A stretch of 64,000 nucleotides of DNA from Sphingorhabdus sp. EL138. Its GTDB lineage: Bacteria; Pseudomonadota; Alphaproteobacteria; Sphingomonadales; Sphingomonadaceae. The stretch covers positions 124,001 to 188,000 of the forward strand of contig NZ_OGVD01000004.1 in assembly GCF_900258045.1 (NCBI RefSeq). Reading direction: 5' to 3'. The notes beneath the pieces are model-generated. The model saw only the letters and a list, made by a program, of their open reading frames with translations. It was not told where the DNA came from and made no database searches. Within the stretch, counting starts at the first letter, position 1. Every line of letters starts with the position of its first letter. The position numbers were made by a program, and so were the translations under genes. This document shows positions 34,270 to 43,587 of this stretch, in pieces.

Positions 34270-35007
34270 CTACCTCTTTTGTCCCAACTGCCCGGCTACT
34301 TTAATCGCATAGCCGCTTGGGACTTTTCGAAATCCCAATGTTGGCAGCAGCAATGTCCACGCGCGATCATTCCCATTTAGGAATAGTCGCGCGGTATAAA
34401 AGCCGTTGCCCTCCAGTTTCATCGTCAATTCTTCCATTCCTGAACCGCTGGTGAGTGGCAGAACCAGCACGCCGTCCTCGCACATCGCATTGCCGAGCAG
34501 ACCCTGTTTTAAATCCAGTCCCGGAATATTCGCATCAAGCGACAAGCGCACCTTGCCGCTAGCGGACTCACAGCGGCCATTGGCAAAGGCTACGCTGACA
34601 TTATCCAAGGTGATATTGGAAGCAGGTAGCGGAGCAAGAGTCTGACCGACGCTTAAAGCTGTGGTCGCATTTTCGACCAGCAAGCTGTTGCCCTGCTTCC
34701 CAATGGTGGCGACCAGGCCTTTGTCGCCTGCAACAGCGGGGCGTTCCAAGTCCATCTTCACTTTTCCAGTCAGCAGCGGAAAAAACTGTACCCCCGCTTT
34801 CAAATCACCCAGCGCAAAGGGGCCGAGCTGCGCCTGTTCTATACGTCCGTTCCAGATGCTGCCGCTAATTTCTCGCGCCGAAAATCTCGAATCTTCCAAT
34901 CCGGCGATGCTGATCGCGAGCTTGAGCGGCATGAAGACCAGCGCCAAGATAATCAGAGCAAGAATAATCAATATGTAGATCAACGCGCGCGGCACCTGCT
35001 TTCCCAT
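34270..35007 (-). CDS. gspN: Type II secretion system protein N (GspN)
   Basis: 245 aa: one N-terminal membrane helix (ALIYILIILALIILALVFMP) and a periplasmic beta-rich domain with the typical ISGSIWNGRIEQAQLG motif, then repeating strands ending in YAIKVAGQLGQ. GspN is an accessory inner-membrane component of type II secretion. No other gsp gene is in the window, so it is detached from its cluster or serves as an AsmA-like protein. Follows the thioredoxin-like gene by 17 bp. Confidence 0.85.
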   Translation of the reverse strand: MGKQVPRALIYILIILALIILALVFMPLKLAISIAGLEDSRFSAREISGSIWNGRIEQAQLGPFALGDLKAGVQFFPLLTGKVKMDLERPAVAGDKGLVATIGKQGNSLLVENATTALSVGQTLAPLPASNITLDNVSVAFANGRCESASGKVRLSLDANIPGLDLKQGLLGNAMCEDGVLVLPLTSGSGMEELTMKLEGNGFYTARLFLNGNDRAWTLLLPTLGFRKVPSGYAIKVAGQLGQKR

Positions 35008-35024
35008 CTATGTCAGATTCCCTA

Positions 35025-35516
35025 TCACAGTTCGGGCGTAAACTGATCAAAATAGGCATAAATATCCGCTTCATCGCGGCTTGCTGCATTGCGCCATGTG
35101 GGTGCGGATTTCGGATTGAGCAAAGCGCCTTGTGAAGAGAGGACCAGCACGGTTGGGGTGCCTTTGATCTTTTCAATGCCAAATCGCTGGGCAATGTCGA
35201 TATTGCGATCACGATGGCCGACATCGACATAGACGACTTCATATTTGGTTTTCAGCATTTCGGCAAAGCGCGGCTTTTCAAACCATCCGGCGAGCCCGCG
35301 ACTATCATGGCACCAGTTCGCGCCCATGACGAGCAGCACACGCTTGTCTGCTGCCACGGCGCGGGCAAGGGCGGCATCGACATCTTGCGATGCCTTGGCG
35401 TTTTTTTCATATGGCTTGGCTTCGGGATGCTCTGCCGCAGAACCATCCGCACCCGGCGCAGCAGGAACCGGAGCTGCCAACGTAAGTCCCACAGCAATGA
35501 AAAAATGCTTCAACAT
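35025..35516 (-). CDS. Exported thioredoxin-like protein with CHDS motif
   Basis: 163 aa from ATG 35516; the stop of the preceding oxidoreductase is one base before this start, so they are coupled. Signal peptide MLKHFFIAVGLTLAAPVPAA. Thioredoxin fold with LLVMGANWCHDSRG: the active site reads C69-H-D-S72, one cysteine only, and a cis-proline GTPTVLVL. Monothiol variants of this type cannot form an intramolecular disulfide and may be chaperone-like or use a separate thiol. Periplasmic. Confidence 0.85.
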   Translation of the reverse strand: MLKHFFIAVGLTLAAPVPAAPGADGSAAEHPEAKPYEKNAKASQDVDAALARAVAADKRVLLVMGANWCHDSRGLAGWFEKPRFAEMLKTKYEVVYVDVGHRDRNIDIAQRFGIEKIKGTPTVLVLSSQGALLNPKSAPTWRNAASRDEADIYAYFDQFTPEL

Positions 35517-35517
35517 C

Positions 35518-36927
35518 TTATCCACCTGCCTGAGCCATGAGTTTCGGCAGGTTGCCCATCGCGGCCATGGCATTGGTCCTGAATTCGCCCAATATCGCCA
35601 TTTTCTCTTCATCATCGGGGGACACGCCGAAAATCATTTTTCCGAAACCGTCGAGCCGGCTCTGGGTAATCCATTTGTTGACGACCTTGTCCTGCGACCA
35701 TTGAAACTGGTTCATCATATTGACCATCGTCGCGGCGGGATAGGTATCAATGCCATCGGGCAGGGGGATCGGCTGTCCCAAACGGTTTTTAGTCTCGTCA
35801 TCATCATAGGTGACTTCGAGAAAAGCAGATAGCGCAGCGCTGAAGGCCGGTTGCGGTACGCGGATCATCTGTAATGTGATGAGCCCCTCTTGGAATTGCG
35901 GAACCACTGGGCGGCGTTCGACAGCGGTGGCAGTGCAGTCGATATAGAGCGTCTCCGCCGGCATCAGATAGTCGCCCTGTTTCAGATGCATGCCGTTCTG
36001 ATCGATAGTCTCGACATGCCCCATGCGGACGACGTTCTTGATCTGCCGCAGGATATCGACCTCACCCTGCGAGATGGTGGCATAGTGGAACATGCTTGGC
36101 TTGGCTTCCGGATCGATCCGCAGCATTACGCCGCAGGCCTCAAGGCGAAGGAACAGATCGTCAGCGGTTTCCGCCGCCGCCAGCGCCGCCATCAAATCCC
36201 TTTGACCGCCAATTGTTTGGTGGAAAAATTCCTGACCCGGCTGGGTATTGTTGCGATTGAGCAACCAGCTATCGCGCGGACAGACCCAGACGATATCATC
36301 CGCGTTCGCGCCGGAGCGCAGTAACCAGACGCCGACATCCATTGCGGTTTTGCCAGCGCCCAGGATGACGAATTTCTTGGGCAGTGGCCCGGCGCTTTGC
36401 CAAAGCTGTGGCAAGGCGTTGGGCGGGATCATCTTGGCGCCATCCTTCACCTCGAATTTCGGTGTGTGGGTGGATGGCACAGTGGTGCCATAATAGGTCG
36501 CGTCTACCGTTTTCTTGCGGATATTGATCTGGGTTTCCTTGCCCGACAGCAAGGACACAAATTTACCGTCTCCGAGATAATCAGACATGGGATGATAGCT
36601 TACCCGCCCGCTCGGCAAGAAGCGCTGGTGCATCACCTTTTCAAAATAGCTGTTCACCTCAGCGCCGGTGGCCAGCTCATAATAGCCTTTGTTAAGGCCG
36701 GTTGTGTCGATTTCGCCGCTACCCAACTGGGTCGAATTCACGCCATAGAAAGCCGACGGCTGGTGCAAGGACACGAACGGATAAGCGTCATTCCAGTGAC
36801 CGCCCGGTTTTCCGTGCCGATCGACAATGGTGATATGCGCATCGCTTTCTTCCAGCAATGTATCGGCAAAGGCCATTCCGACGGCACCGCTGCCGATAAT
36901 CAGATAATCCGTTTCGGCCTGCGCCAT
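35518..36927 (-). CDS. FAD/NAD(P)-dependent oxidoreductase, monooxygenase-like
   Basis: 469 aa. First dinucleotide fold YLIIGSGAVGMAFADTLLE with the E-type continuation IVDRHGKPGGHW; second fold FVILGAGKTAMDVGVWLL for NAD(P). Overall resembles flavin monooxygenase-like proteins, without the complete FxGxxxHxxxY signature being obvious. Cytoplasmic, substrate unknown. Heads a tight minus-strand group with the thioredoxin-like protein (1 bp gap). Confidence 0.85.
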   Translation of the reverse strand: MAQAETDYLIIGSGAVGMAFADTLLEESDAHITIVDRHGKPGGHWNDAYPFVSLHQPSAFYGVNSTQLGSGEIDTTGLNKGYYELATGAEVNSYFEKVMHQRFLPSGRVSYHPMSDYLGDGKFVSLLSGKETQINIRKKTVDATYYGTTVPSTHTPKFEVKDGAKMIPPNALPQLWQSAGPLPKKFVILGAGKTAMDVGVWLLRSGANADDIVWVCPRDSWLLNRNNTQPGQEFFHQTIGGQRDLMAALAAAETADDLFLRLEACGVMLRIDPEAKPSMFHYATISQGEVDILRQIKNVVRMGHVETIDQNGMHLKQGDYLMPAETLYIDCTATAVERRPVVPQFQEGLITLQMIRVPQPAFSAALSAFLEVTYDDDETKNRLGQPIPLPDGIDTYPAATMVNMMNQFQWSQDKVVNKWITQSRLDGFGKMIFGVSPDDEEKMAILGEFRTNAMAAMGNLPKLMAQAGG

Positions 36928-36986
36928 ATGAAAGTCCCTTCGCTGGATTTATCCGATTTCTTAGGGACTAAAAAGCAAGAGGGCAA

Positions 36987-37913
36987 TCAAACTTCCAGCG
37001 GGGTGAGGGAACAGGCGGTCGTGAGGCCAAGGCCGCGCTTCATGGCGGGATAGGCCCTGACCATCGCCGCAGCCATGGCAAGCTCCCGCCGGACGCCGCG
37101 CCCGAATTGCTGCTCGATGCTTAGCCCAAGCTCGTCCGCCTCCGCAGATTGCCGCGCAATGGCCTGACCGAAATCAAAAGCCAGCTTGTTTTCGCCGGAC
37201 AGCTTGCCGGTCAGCATGGCGTTGACCTCATCTCTCGGCAATCCTTCCGCCAATGCGCCGTGCGCAGCGGTAATTGCGCAGGGTCCGCAATCCTCAACCA
37301 GCACAGCGCCAATCCGAGTGGCGGATAACAGGTCTGCACTGGCTTCATAACGGTGATTGCTTGCGGGCATGAAATGCTTAAACTTCTCAAGCATGTGTCC
37401 GGGCGCACTGGCGACCTCGTGGATATAGGCGCTTTCGCCGGGGGACATCCGATCTACCATCGCCAAAAAGAGACGGTCGGGCACGCCTGCTGGCACGATG
37501 CGCTGACGAAAGAATAGAATAGCGACTGCGATCAACACGAGCAGCGGCGGACCCAGTACACCGGGAGCGTCGGCCCAGAAAATCGCGGGCGAACAGATGC
37601 CGACTGACACCTCGTATATATGCAATATCCCGTGCAAGGAAAGCCACAGACCGCCAGCCAAAGCGGCCATCCAGCGCATATGAAGGCTGGCGCTGGCATA
37701 GAGCAGAATGATTCCGCAAGTTGCATAGGCAATCCCGATATCACGAATAAAGTGCTTATTGGGCGGGCCAGTGGTGATGACGGTGGGGATCGCGGTGTAC
37801 CAGTCGAGCGGACTGATGATCATGAACATCCCAAAAAACAGCGCGCCTATGCCAACGGCGAGGACCAAAAACTGCGTCAGCCTGTCGAGAAAGTCGGGTT
37901 TTCCGGTTTGCAT
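36987..37913 (-). CDS. Membrane protein fused to AhpD/CMD-like domain
   Basis: 308 aa. Residues 13-136 form four membrane helices of DoxX-like appearance (FLVLAVGIGALFFGMFMI to LLVLIAVAILFF). From about 180 a cytoplasmic all-helical domain has E207-D-C209-G-P-C212-AITAAH218, the E-x-x-x-C-x-x-C-x5-H pattern of AhpD and carboxymuconolactone decarboxylase-like peroxidases. The CxxC suggests thiol-based peroxide or electrophile reduction at the membrane. Divergent from an Rrf2 regulator, with two operator-like palindromes between the starts, one 26 bp upstream of this start. Confidence 0.83.
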   Translation of the reverse strand: MQTGKPDFLDRLTQFLVLAVGIGALFFGMFMIISPLDWYTAIPTVITTGPPNKHFIRDIGIAYATCGIILLYASASLHMRWMAALAGGLWLSLHGILHIYEVSVGICSPAIFWADAPGVLGPPLLVLIAVAILFFRQRIVPAGVPDRLFLAMVDRMSPGESAYIHEVASAPGHMLEKFKHFMPASNHRYEASADLLSATRIGAVLVEDCGPCAITAAHGALAEGLPRDEVNAMLTGKLSGENKLAFDFGQAIARQSAEADELGLSIEQQFGRGVRRELAMAAAMVRAYPAMKRGLGLTTACSLTPLEV

Positions 37914-37939
37914 GACAAATTCCCTATCTGAGTCTCTTT

Positions 37940-37964
37940 AATTCAGATAATAAATATCCGAATA
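37940..37964. promoter_or_regulatory. Rrf2 operator-like palindrome 1
   Basis: Arms AATTCAGATA (37940-37949) and TATCCGAATA (37955-37964) around 5 bp; 8 of 10 positions are complementary. Same architecture as the second site 69 bp away. Sits 27 bp upstream of the membrane/AhpD fusion start, where repressor binding would block its promoter. Confidence 0.7.
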
Positions 37965-38008
37965 AGAAATATTGTCAATATGAAGCTGGGAAATTGCCGC
38001 GAGGATCT

Positions 38009-38033
38009 TATTCGGATATGAAGTATCGGAATA
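38009..38033. promoter_or_regulatory. Rrf2 operator-like palindrome 2
   Basis: Arms TATTCGGATA (38009-38018) and TATCGGAATA (38024-38033) around 5 bp, 9 of 10 complementary, 22 bp before the rrf2 ATG. With site 1 the consensus is TATTCGGATA-N5-TATCCGAATA, suggesting autorepression plus control of the divergent gene. Confidence 0.72.
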
Positions 38034-38054
38034 AGGGAAGAAAACAGGTAGACG

Positions 38055-38564
38055 ATGCAGATTTCCAAGGGTGTTGAATGGGCGGCGCACGCCGCTGCGT
38101 TGCTGAATGGCCTTCCCCCCGGTCGCGGTCTGAAGGCGGAAGCCCTGGCGCGCTATCATGGAGTGCCAGCGCCCTATATGGCGAAGCAGCTACAAGCCTT
38201 AAGCAAGGCCGGGATCACGCAAACATCACGCGGCGCGCACGGCGGCTATCGCCTCGCCAAACCGGCTGACGAGATTACGCTATGGGATATTACCGCCGCG
38301 GTTGATGGGAAAGGTCCGGCATTCCGGTGCACCGAAATTCGTCAAAACGGCCCATGTGGTCTGAAACCCGAAGACTGCAAACGGCCCTGTCAGATTGCCG
38401 CTGCCTTTGCTTCTGCAGAGCAGGCGTTTCGAGACAGTTTGGCCGCAGTGTCGCTGGCTGATCTGGCGGGCCAGGTTGTCAACGATTCTCAGCCGGAACA
38501 TCTCTTGGACATTGTGAGTTGGCTGACTGCAGAGGCCGAACCGCTGAGCGAGAAAAGCGCCTAG
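38055..38564 (+). CDS. Rrf2 family transcriptional regulator with Fe-S cysteines
   Basis: 169 aa. Winged HTH: ALARYHGVPAPYMAKQLQAL and AGITQTSRGAHGGYRLAK, as in IscR/NsrR. Cluster-ligand cysteines Cys92, Cys101, Cys108 and Cys112 (FRCTEIRQNGPCG, EDCKRPCQ) suggest a redox- or NO-sensing iron-sulfur centre. Divergent from the membrane/AhpD fusion with two matching palindromes in the 141-bp gap. The only regulator next to that gene, so it probably controls it in response to oxidative or nitrosative stress. Confidence 0.92.
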   Translation: MQISKGVEWAAHAAALLNGLPPGRGLKAEALARYHGVPAPYMAKQLQALSKAGITQTSRGAHGGYRLAKPADEITLWDITAAVDGKGPAFRCTEIRQNGPCGLKPEDCKRPCQIAAAFASAEQAFRDSLAAVSLADLAGQVVNDSQPEHLLDIVSWLTAEAEPLSEKSA

Positions 38565-38568
38565 CCAG

Positions 38569-38862
38569 TCACACAAGCTTGATCATCGTTTCAAACCGCA
38601 AAGGCTCGGCCAGCCAATTATCATAATTATCCATCACCGCCTTGGTATATGGCTTGCTATGATGCTCTTGCAGGGCCGCTTCATCCTGCCATTCTTCATA
38701 GAGGAAGATGTGGCCCTGATCTGCATCCGTTAGGACGGTAAATTCGATGCATCCGGGCTCGGCTCTTGTTTCCGATACGATGCCTAAAATTGCATCCCTC
38801 GCATCGTCATAATTGTCGGTTTTGGGTTTGATTTTGGCAAAACCGAAAAGCGTATTGGTCAT
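38569..38862 (-). CDS. Antibiotic biosynthesis monooxygenase (ABM) family protein
   Basis: 97 aa, the typical ferredoxin-like ABM size. EPGCIEFTVLTDADQGHIFLYEEWQDEAALQEHH is the core of the quinol monooxygenase YgiN-like family. Dimeric cofactor-free oxygenase or quinone/heme-interacting enzyme. Convergent with rrf2, 4 bp between stops. Specific substrate not predictable. Confidence 0.88.
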   Translation of the reverse strand: MTNTLFGFAKIKPKTDNYDDARDAILGIVSETRAEPGCIEFTVLTDADQGHIFLYEEWQDEAALQEHHSKPYTKAVMDNYDNWLAEPLRFETMIKLV

Positions 38863-38910
38863 ATATTCGAGACTTTCGTTTTAGTAAGCCCCCGCTTGAT
38901 TATCCCTGTT

Positions 38911-40047
38911 TTACTCTGCCGCTTCGACCTGTTCCGTCGCCGCCTCAATCTCCGCCGCCTTGTCTTCGACCAGCTTCACGATATGGTCGACCATATCGCC
39001 ATCAGCAACATGATGATCGGTCACGCCGGACAGATACACCATATGTTTGCCCGCGCCGCCGCCGGTTATGCCGATATCGGTCTCGCGCGCTTCCCCGGGG
39101 CCGTTGACGACACAGCCGAGGACGGAGAGCGACAAAGGAGTGCGGATATGCTGCAATCGTTCTTCCAAAGTCTGGACCGTGCGGATCACATCAAAGCCTT
39201 GCCGCGCACAGCTGGGGCAGCTCACGACACGGACGCCGCGGGTGCGCAAACCAAGGGATTTGAGCATTTCATAACCAACCCGCACTTCTTCTTCCGGCTC
39301 GGCGGACAAGCTCACGCGGATCGTGTCGCCAATGCCAGCCCACAGCAAATTGCCCATGCCGATCGAACTTTTGACCGTTCCGCCGATCAGACCGCCTGCT
39401 TCGGTAATGCCCAGATGCAGCGGACAATCCACCGCATCAGCAAGCTGCGAATAAGCGGCGACGGCTAAAAACACATCGGATGCCTTCACTGCGACCTTAT
39501 ATTCGTGAAAATCATGATCCTGCAAAATCTTGATATGATCGAGCGCGCTTTCGACCAGCGCCTCAGGACAAGGCTCGCCATATTTTTCAAGCAGATCTTT
39601 TTCCAGACTGCCGGCATTGACCCCGATACGGATCGCGCAGCCATTGGCTTTGGCCGCATCGACCACTTCCTTGACCCGCGCGGCGTTGCCGATATTGCCG
39701 GGATTGATCCGCAGGCAGGCCGCGCCCGCCTCGGCGGCTTCGATGCCGCGCTTATAATGAAAGTGAATATCCGCGACGATTGGTACCCGGCTGGCGCGGA
39801 CAATCTGTTTCAGCGCGGTCGTGCTCTCGACATCAGGGCAGGACACACGAATGATATCGACACCGGCCTCTTCGCAACGGCGGATCTGATCAATGGTTGC
39901 CTTGGGGTCGCTGGTCAGTGTGTTGGTCATCGTCTGCACGGTAATCGGTGCATCCCCGCCCACCGGCACGTCACCGACCATGATCTGGCGGCTCTTGCGG
40001 CGCTCTATATCGCGCCATGGACGCAGGGAGGGATTATCGGCTGTCAT
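38911..40047 (-). CDS. ispG: 4-hydroxy-3-methylbut-2-enyl-diphosphate synthase
   Basis: 378 aa. TIM-barrel part with [24 protein letters not shown], and a C-terminal [4Fe-4S] domain with [10 protein letters not shown] and [10 protein letters not shown] cysteines. Reduces MEcPP to HMBPP, the penultimate MEP-pathway step, with flavodoxin or ferredoxin as donor. The acidic Glu/Ala tail ([15 protein letters not shown]) is unremarkable. Flanked by unrelated genes; single transcription unit likely. Confidence 0.97.
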   Translation of the reverse strand: MTADNPSLRPWRDIERRKSRQIMVGDVPVGGDAPITVQTMTNTLTSDPKATIDQIRRCEEAGVDIIRVSCPDVESTTALKQIVRASRVPIVADIHFHYKRGIEAAEAGAACLRINPGNIGNAARVKEVVDAAKANGCAIRIGVNAGSLEKDLLEKYGEPCPEALVESALDHIKILQDHDFHEYKVAVKASDVFLAVAAYSQLADAVDCPLHLGITEAGGLIGGTVKSSIGMGNLLWAGIGDTIRVSLSAEPEEEVRVGYEMLKSLGLRTRGVRVVSCPSCARQGFDVIRTVQTLEERLQHIRTPLSLSVLGCVVNGPGEARETDIGITGGGAGKHMVYLSGVTDHHVADGDMVDHIVKLVEDKAAEIEAATEQVEAAE

Positions 40048-40164
40048 GATGGGAACCTGTCACAATATTGCTCGTTCCGTGCTATATAGCGGTTTCATAC
40101 CGCTGGTGCGAGGGGCGATTGCGTCTGCATCCCAAAAAAGCACAATATTATAGAGGAAATAATC

Positions 40165-40830
40165 ATGGGAACTGTTCTGATAACCGGCGCCAATCGCGGC
40201 ATTGGGCTGGAAATGGCCAAACAATATGCAGACAATGGATGGGACGTCATTGGCACGGCGCGCGAACCGGAAAAAGCCACAGAGCTGAACGCGATCAACA
40301 ATGCAAAGACGATGCAACTGGATGCGGCAGATGACGATAGTGTCGCAAGTTTCATGAACCAACTCGGCGACCAGCCGGTTGACCTTTACATTAACAATGC
40401 CGGTATTTTCGGTCCGCAGGAATTTGATCGCGATGGCTGGTTGGAGCTATTCAATGTCAATGTCGTCGCGCCGGTAAAGCTTGCCAATGCGCTCAAAGAC
40501 AATGTTGCCAAGTCAAATGACAAGAAGATGGTCGTGATCTCCAGCCAGGTCGGCAGTATTACTGAAAATGACAGCGGTGAGATGATGTATTATCGTTCCA
40601 GCAAGGCGGCGGTGAACCAGGCGTGGAAGTCGCTGTCCAATCAGTGGAAGGACGAAGGACTGACCCTCACCATGATGCATCCCGGCTGGGTCCAGACCGA
40701 TATGGGTGGTGCTCATGCCGACTTGACCCCGCAGGAAAGTGTCAGTGGTATGCGTCAAGTGATTGATCAGACCAGCCACATGCAGACAGGTAGTTTTCAT
40801 GACTATAGCGGGCGCGAAATACCATGGTAA
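40165..40830 (+). CDS. SDR family oxidoreductase, C-factor-like
   Basis: 221 aa. VLITGANRGIGLEMAKQYA is the TGxxxGIG cofactor motif; NNAGIFGP and YYRSSKAAVNQAW supply the NNAG and Y-x-x-x-K elements. The closest recognisable shape is the CsgA/C-factor type short SDR. NAD(P)-dependent, cytoplasmic, substrate unknown. No adjacent partner. Confidence 0.9.
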   Translation: MGTVLITGANRGIGLEMAKQYADNGWDVIGTAREPEKATELNAINNAKTMQLDAADDDSVASFMNQLGDQPVDLYINNAGIFGPQEFDRDGWLELFNVNVVAPVKLANALKDNVAKSNDKKMVVISSQVGSITENDSGEMMYYRSSKAAVNQAWKSLSNQWKDEGLTLTMMHPGWVQTDMGGAHADLTPQESVSGMRQVIDQTSHMQTGSFHDYSGREIPW

Positions 40831-40909
40831 TTTTGGTGGCGCATGACCATATCACAATGGTTGCGGCTCTGATTATTGGTGCTACATCTGTACCCAAAGG
40901 AGCCGTATC

Positions 40910-42013
40910 ATGTTCAAATTCGCAATTATCGCACCGGTTTTAACGATGGCCGCACTGGCCCTCTGCAACAGTGCGTCAGCCCAAACGGATCGGGAAGTAA
41001 ACTGGTCCATTGCCATTCATGGCGGTGCCGGGACGATTGAGCGTGAAAAGATCACACCTGAAAAAGACGCAGAAATCCGGACTGCCCTGAACAAGGCACT
41101 GGCCGAAGGATCCAGAATTCTGAAAGCCGGTGGCAGCGCAATGGACGCAATTACCGCAACCATAGTGCTTCTGGAGAATGATCCCAATTTCAACGCCGGT
41201 AAAGGCGCGGTTTTCACGTGGGACAAGACCAACGAGCTGGATAGCAGCATCATGGATGGCAGCGACTTGTCAGCTGGCGCCGTCGCCGGTGTCACAGCAA
41301 CGAAGAACCCGATATTGCTGGCCCGGGCGGTCAAGAATAACAGCCCGCATGTAATGCTGTCCGGCAAGGGTGCCGACCAGTTCAGCCGCGAACAGGGCCT
41401 GGAGCAGGTGACACCCGACTATTATGCCACGCCGCGTCGTCTCAAACAGATTGAAGATGTGCTGGCTCAGCAAGTCAGCGCTGCCGATATCGATCATAAA
41501 TTCGGTACCGTCGGGGCCGTTGCGATGGACAGCAAAGGCAATATGGCTGCCGGCACCAGCACTGGCGGGATGACTGGCAAGAGATGGGGCCGGATTGGTG
41601 ACAGCCCGGTAGTTGGCGCGGGCACCTATGCCGATAATCGCAGCTGCGCCATATCAGCGACCGGTGCCGGTGAATATTTCATCCGATTGGGCGTCGCCCA
41701 TGAAATCTGCACGCGCATCCGAATGCGCTTCCCCGCCGCGATCGAAGAGGCACAGACTACGGTGCCAAAGGACAAGGACGGCAACTATAGTTACTTGATC
41801 CATGCTAGTGAATTTATCCTGGACGACGCGGAAGTGCAGGAAATCGCCGATGATGTGATGGCGGAACTCGGAGGTATTGGAGGTACCGGCGGTATCATTT
41901 ATGCAACGCCATGGGGTCAGGCAGGCTATAGTTTCAATACGCCGGGCATGTACCGGGGTCGCGCGACGAGCGATGGTACAACAAGTGTATCCATATATGG
42001 TGACGAAGAGTAG
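40910..42013 (+). CDS. Isoaspartyl peptidase / L-asparaginase, exported
   Basis: 367 aa with signal peptide (MAALALCNSASAQ), AAGGAG upstream of the ATG. N-terminal nucleophile hydrolase: IAIHGGAGTI, NFNAGKGAVFTWD and the autocleavage site KFGT-VGAVA giving catalytic Thr200, with TSTGGMTGKRWGRIGDSPVVGAGTYAD. Releases Asp from isoaspartyl dipeptides or asparagine in the periplasm. Precursor is cleaved into alpha and beta chains. Confidence 0.93.
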   Translation: MFKFAIIAPVLTMAALALCNSASAQTDREVNWSIAIHGGAGTIEREKITPEKDAEIRTALNKALAEGSRILKAGGSAMDAITATIVLLENDPNFNAGKGAVFTWDKTNELDSSIMDGSDLSAGAVAGVTATKNPILLARAVKNNSPHVMLSGKGADQFSREQGLEQVTPDYYATPRRLKQIEDVLAQQVSAADIDHKFGTVGAVAMDSKGNMAAGTSTGGMTGKRWGRIGDSPVVGAGTYADNRSCAISATGAGEYFIRLGVAHEICTRIRMRFPAAIEEAQTTVPKDKDGNYSYLIHASEFILDDAEVQEIADDVMAELGGIGGTGGIIYATPWGQAGYSFNTPGMYRGRATSDGTTSVSIYGDEE

Positions 42014-42056
42014 ATTCCTGCTTCCCCTCACTTAATCACTCGGTTAAACCGGGCGC

Positions 42057-43580
42057 ATGACATGGAAACCGGAAATTGAAGAGCTGCGCGAGCGGCAGCG
42101 GCTGGCAGAAAAAATGGGTGGCGAGGAGAAAGTCTCTCGCCAGCATGGGCGCGGCAAGCTTGATGCCCGGGCGCGGATAGCCGGAATTGTCGATGAAGGC
42201 AGTTTTCGCGAGATTGGCAAGATTGCCGGGCGCGGGACCTATAACGAAAAAGCGGAATTTGAGGATTTTGCGCCAAGCAATCTGATTTTCGGCCGTGCCA
42301 ATATCGAAGGGCGTCCGGTGGTTGCGAGTGCCGATGACTTTACCGTTCGCGGCGGCGCGGCGGATGCGGCACTACATCGCAAATTCACGCAATGCGAAAA
42401 AATGGCCCATACGCTGGGCATCCCCATGATCCGCATGATGGATGGCACCGGCGGTGGCGGTTCCGTCAAATCGCTGGAGGATATGGGCTTTACCTATGTC
42501 CCTGCAGTGCCCGGTTGGGAAGATATTATCAAAAATCAGGAAACAGTACCCGTCGTGGCGCTGGCGCTAGGACCGACAGCAGGTATGGGCGCTGCCCGGA
42601 CTGTGGCGAGTCACTACTCCATCATGGTGCGCGGGTTGTCGCAGTTATTTGCTGCTGGTCCTGCCGTTGCGGCCGCCATTGGTGACAACCTGACCAAAGA
42701 AGAATTGGGCGGCAGCGAGATTCACACCCGAAATGGCGTTGTTGATGAGGAGGTCGCCAGCGAGGCCGAGGCTTTCGCCACAGCGCGCAAATTCCTGTCT
42801 TATCTGCCGAGCAATATCAACCAGCGGGCCGAACGGGTGGTTACGGGCGATCCTGCCGGCCGGCGCGATGAAGCCTTGCTCTCGGCCGTTCCGCGCGGTG
42901 ACAAGGAAGTCTATTCCATGCGCAAGATCATGGACTCGGTTTTCGACAAGGGCTCGGTTTTCGAGATGGGCAAACGTTGGGGCAGGGCGGCTATTACGGC
43001 ATTTGCGAGGCTGGATGGTTATCCGGTGGCGGTGCTGGCCAATGACCCCAGTTTTCTGGGTGGTAGCTGGGAAGCCAAGTCATCGGAAAAGGTCGAGCGT
43101 TTTGCAAAGCTGGCGGACCAGTTCCGTCTGCCTGTGGTTCATCTGGTCGACAATCCGGGTTTCATGATCGGCGAAGATGCCGAACGCACCGGCACGATCC
43201 GCTATGGTGTGCAGGCGATGAACGCGGTCTATAAAGCAACCGTGCCATGGGCCAGCATCATCGTGCGGCGGGCCTACGGTATTGCGGGCAGCGCGATGTC
43301 CAATGCGGAAAATTTCCAATATCGTTTTGCGTGGCCGAGCGGCGACTGGGGATCACTGCCCATCGCAGGCGGGCTGGAGGTTGCTTACAAGGCAGACATT
43401 GAGGCGTCTGAGGATCCAGCGGCCCGGCTGGAAGAGATCAAGGCCAAACTCAATCAGGTGACATCCCCGTTCCGCACGGCGGAGCAGTTTAGCGTCGAGG
43501 ATATCATCGACCCGCGGGAGACAAGACCGCTGCTATGCGAATTTGCCGATCTGGCGTGGCGGAAATTAGGGGTCGAATAG
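42057..43580 (+). CDS. Acyl-CoA carboxylase carboxyltransferase beta subunit (PccB/AccD-like)
   Basis: 507 aa. Crotonase-fold carboxyltransferase halves: RARIAGIVDEGSFREIG, TPFGAR-equivalent FDDFTVRGGAADAAL-type segment, ARTVASHYSIMVRGLSQLF, and C-terminal VHLVDNPGFMIG, AYGIAGSAMSN. Transfers carboxyl from biotin to propionyl-, methylcrotonyl- or another acyl-CoA. The biotin carboxylase/carrier subunit gene is not adjacent. Distinct from AccA/AccD of fatty acid synthesis. Confidence 0.92.
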   Translation: MTWKPEIEELRERQRLAEKMGGEEKVSRQHGRGKLDARARIAGIVDEGSFREIGKIAGRGTYNEKAEFEDFAPSNLIFGRANIEGRPVVASADDFTVRGGAADAALHRKFTQCEKMAHTLGIPMIRMMDGTGGGGSVKSLEDMGFTYVPAVPGWEDIIKNQETVPVVALALGPTAGMGAARTVASHYSIMVRGLSQLFAAGPAVAAAIGDNLTKEELGGSEIHTRNGVVDEEVASEAEAFATARKFLSYLPSNINQRAERVVTGDPAGRRDEALLSAVPRGDKEVYSMRKIMDSVFDKGSVFEMGKRWGRAAITAFARLDGYPVAVLANDPSFLGGSWEAKSSEKVERFAKLADQFRLPVVHLVDNPGFMIGEDAERTGTIRYGVQAMNAVYKATVPWASIIVRRAYGIAGSAMSNAENFQYRFAWPSGDWGSLPIAGGLEVAYKADIEASEDPAARLEEIKAKLNQVTSPFRTAEQFSVEDIIDPRETRPLLCEFADLAWRKLGVE

Positions 43581-43587
43581 AGCTTCT

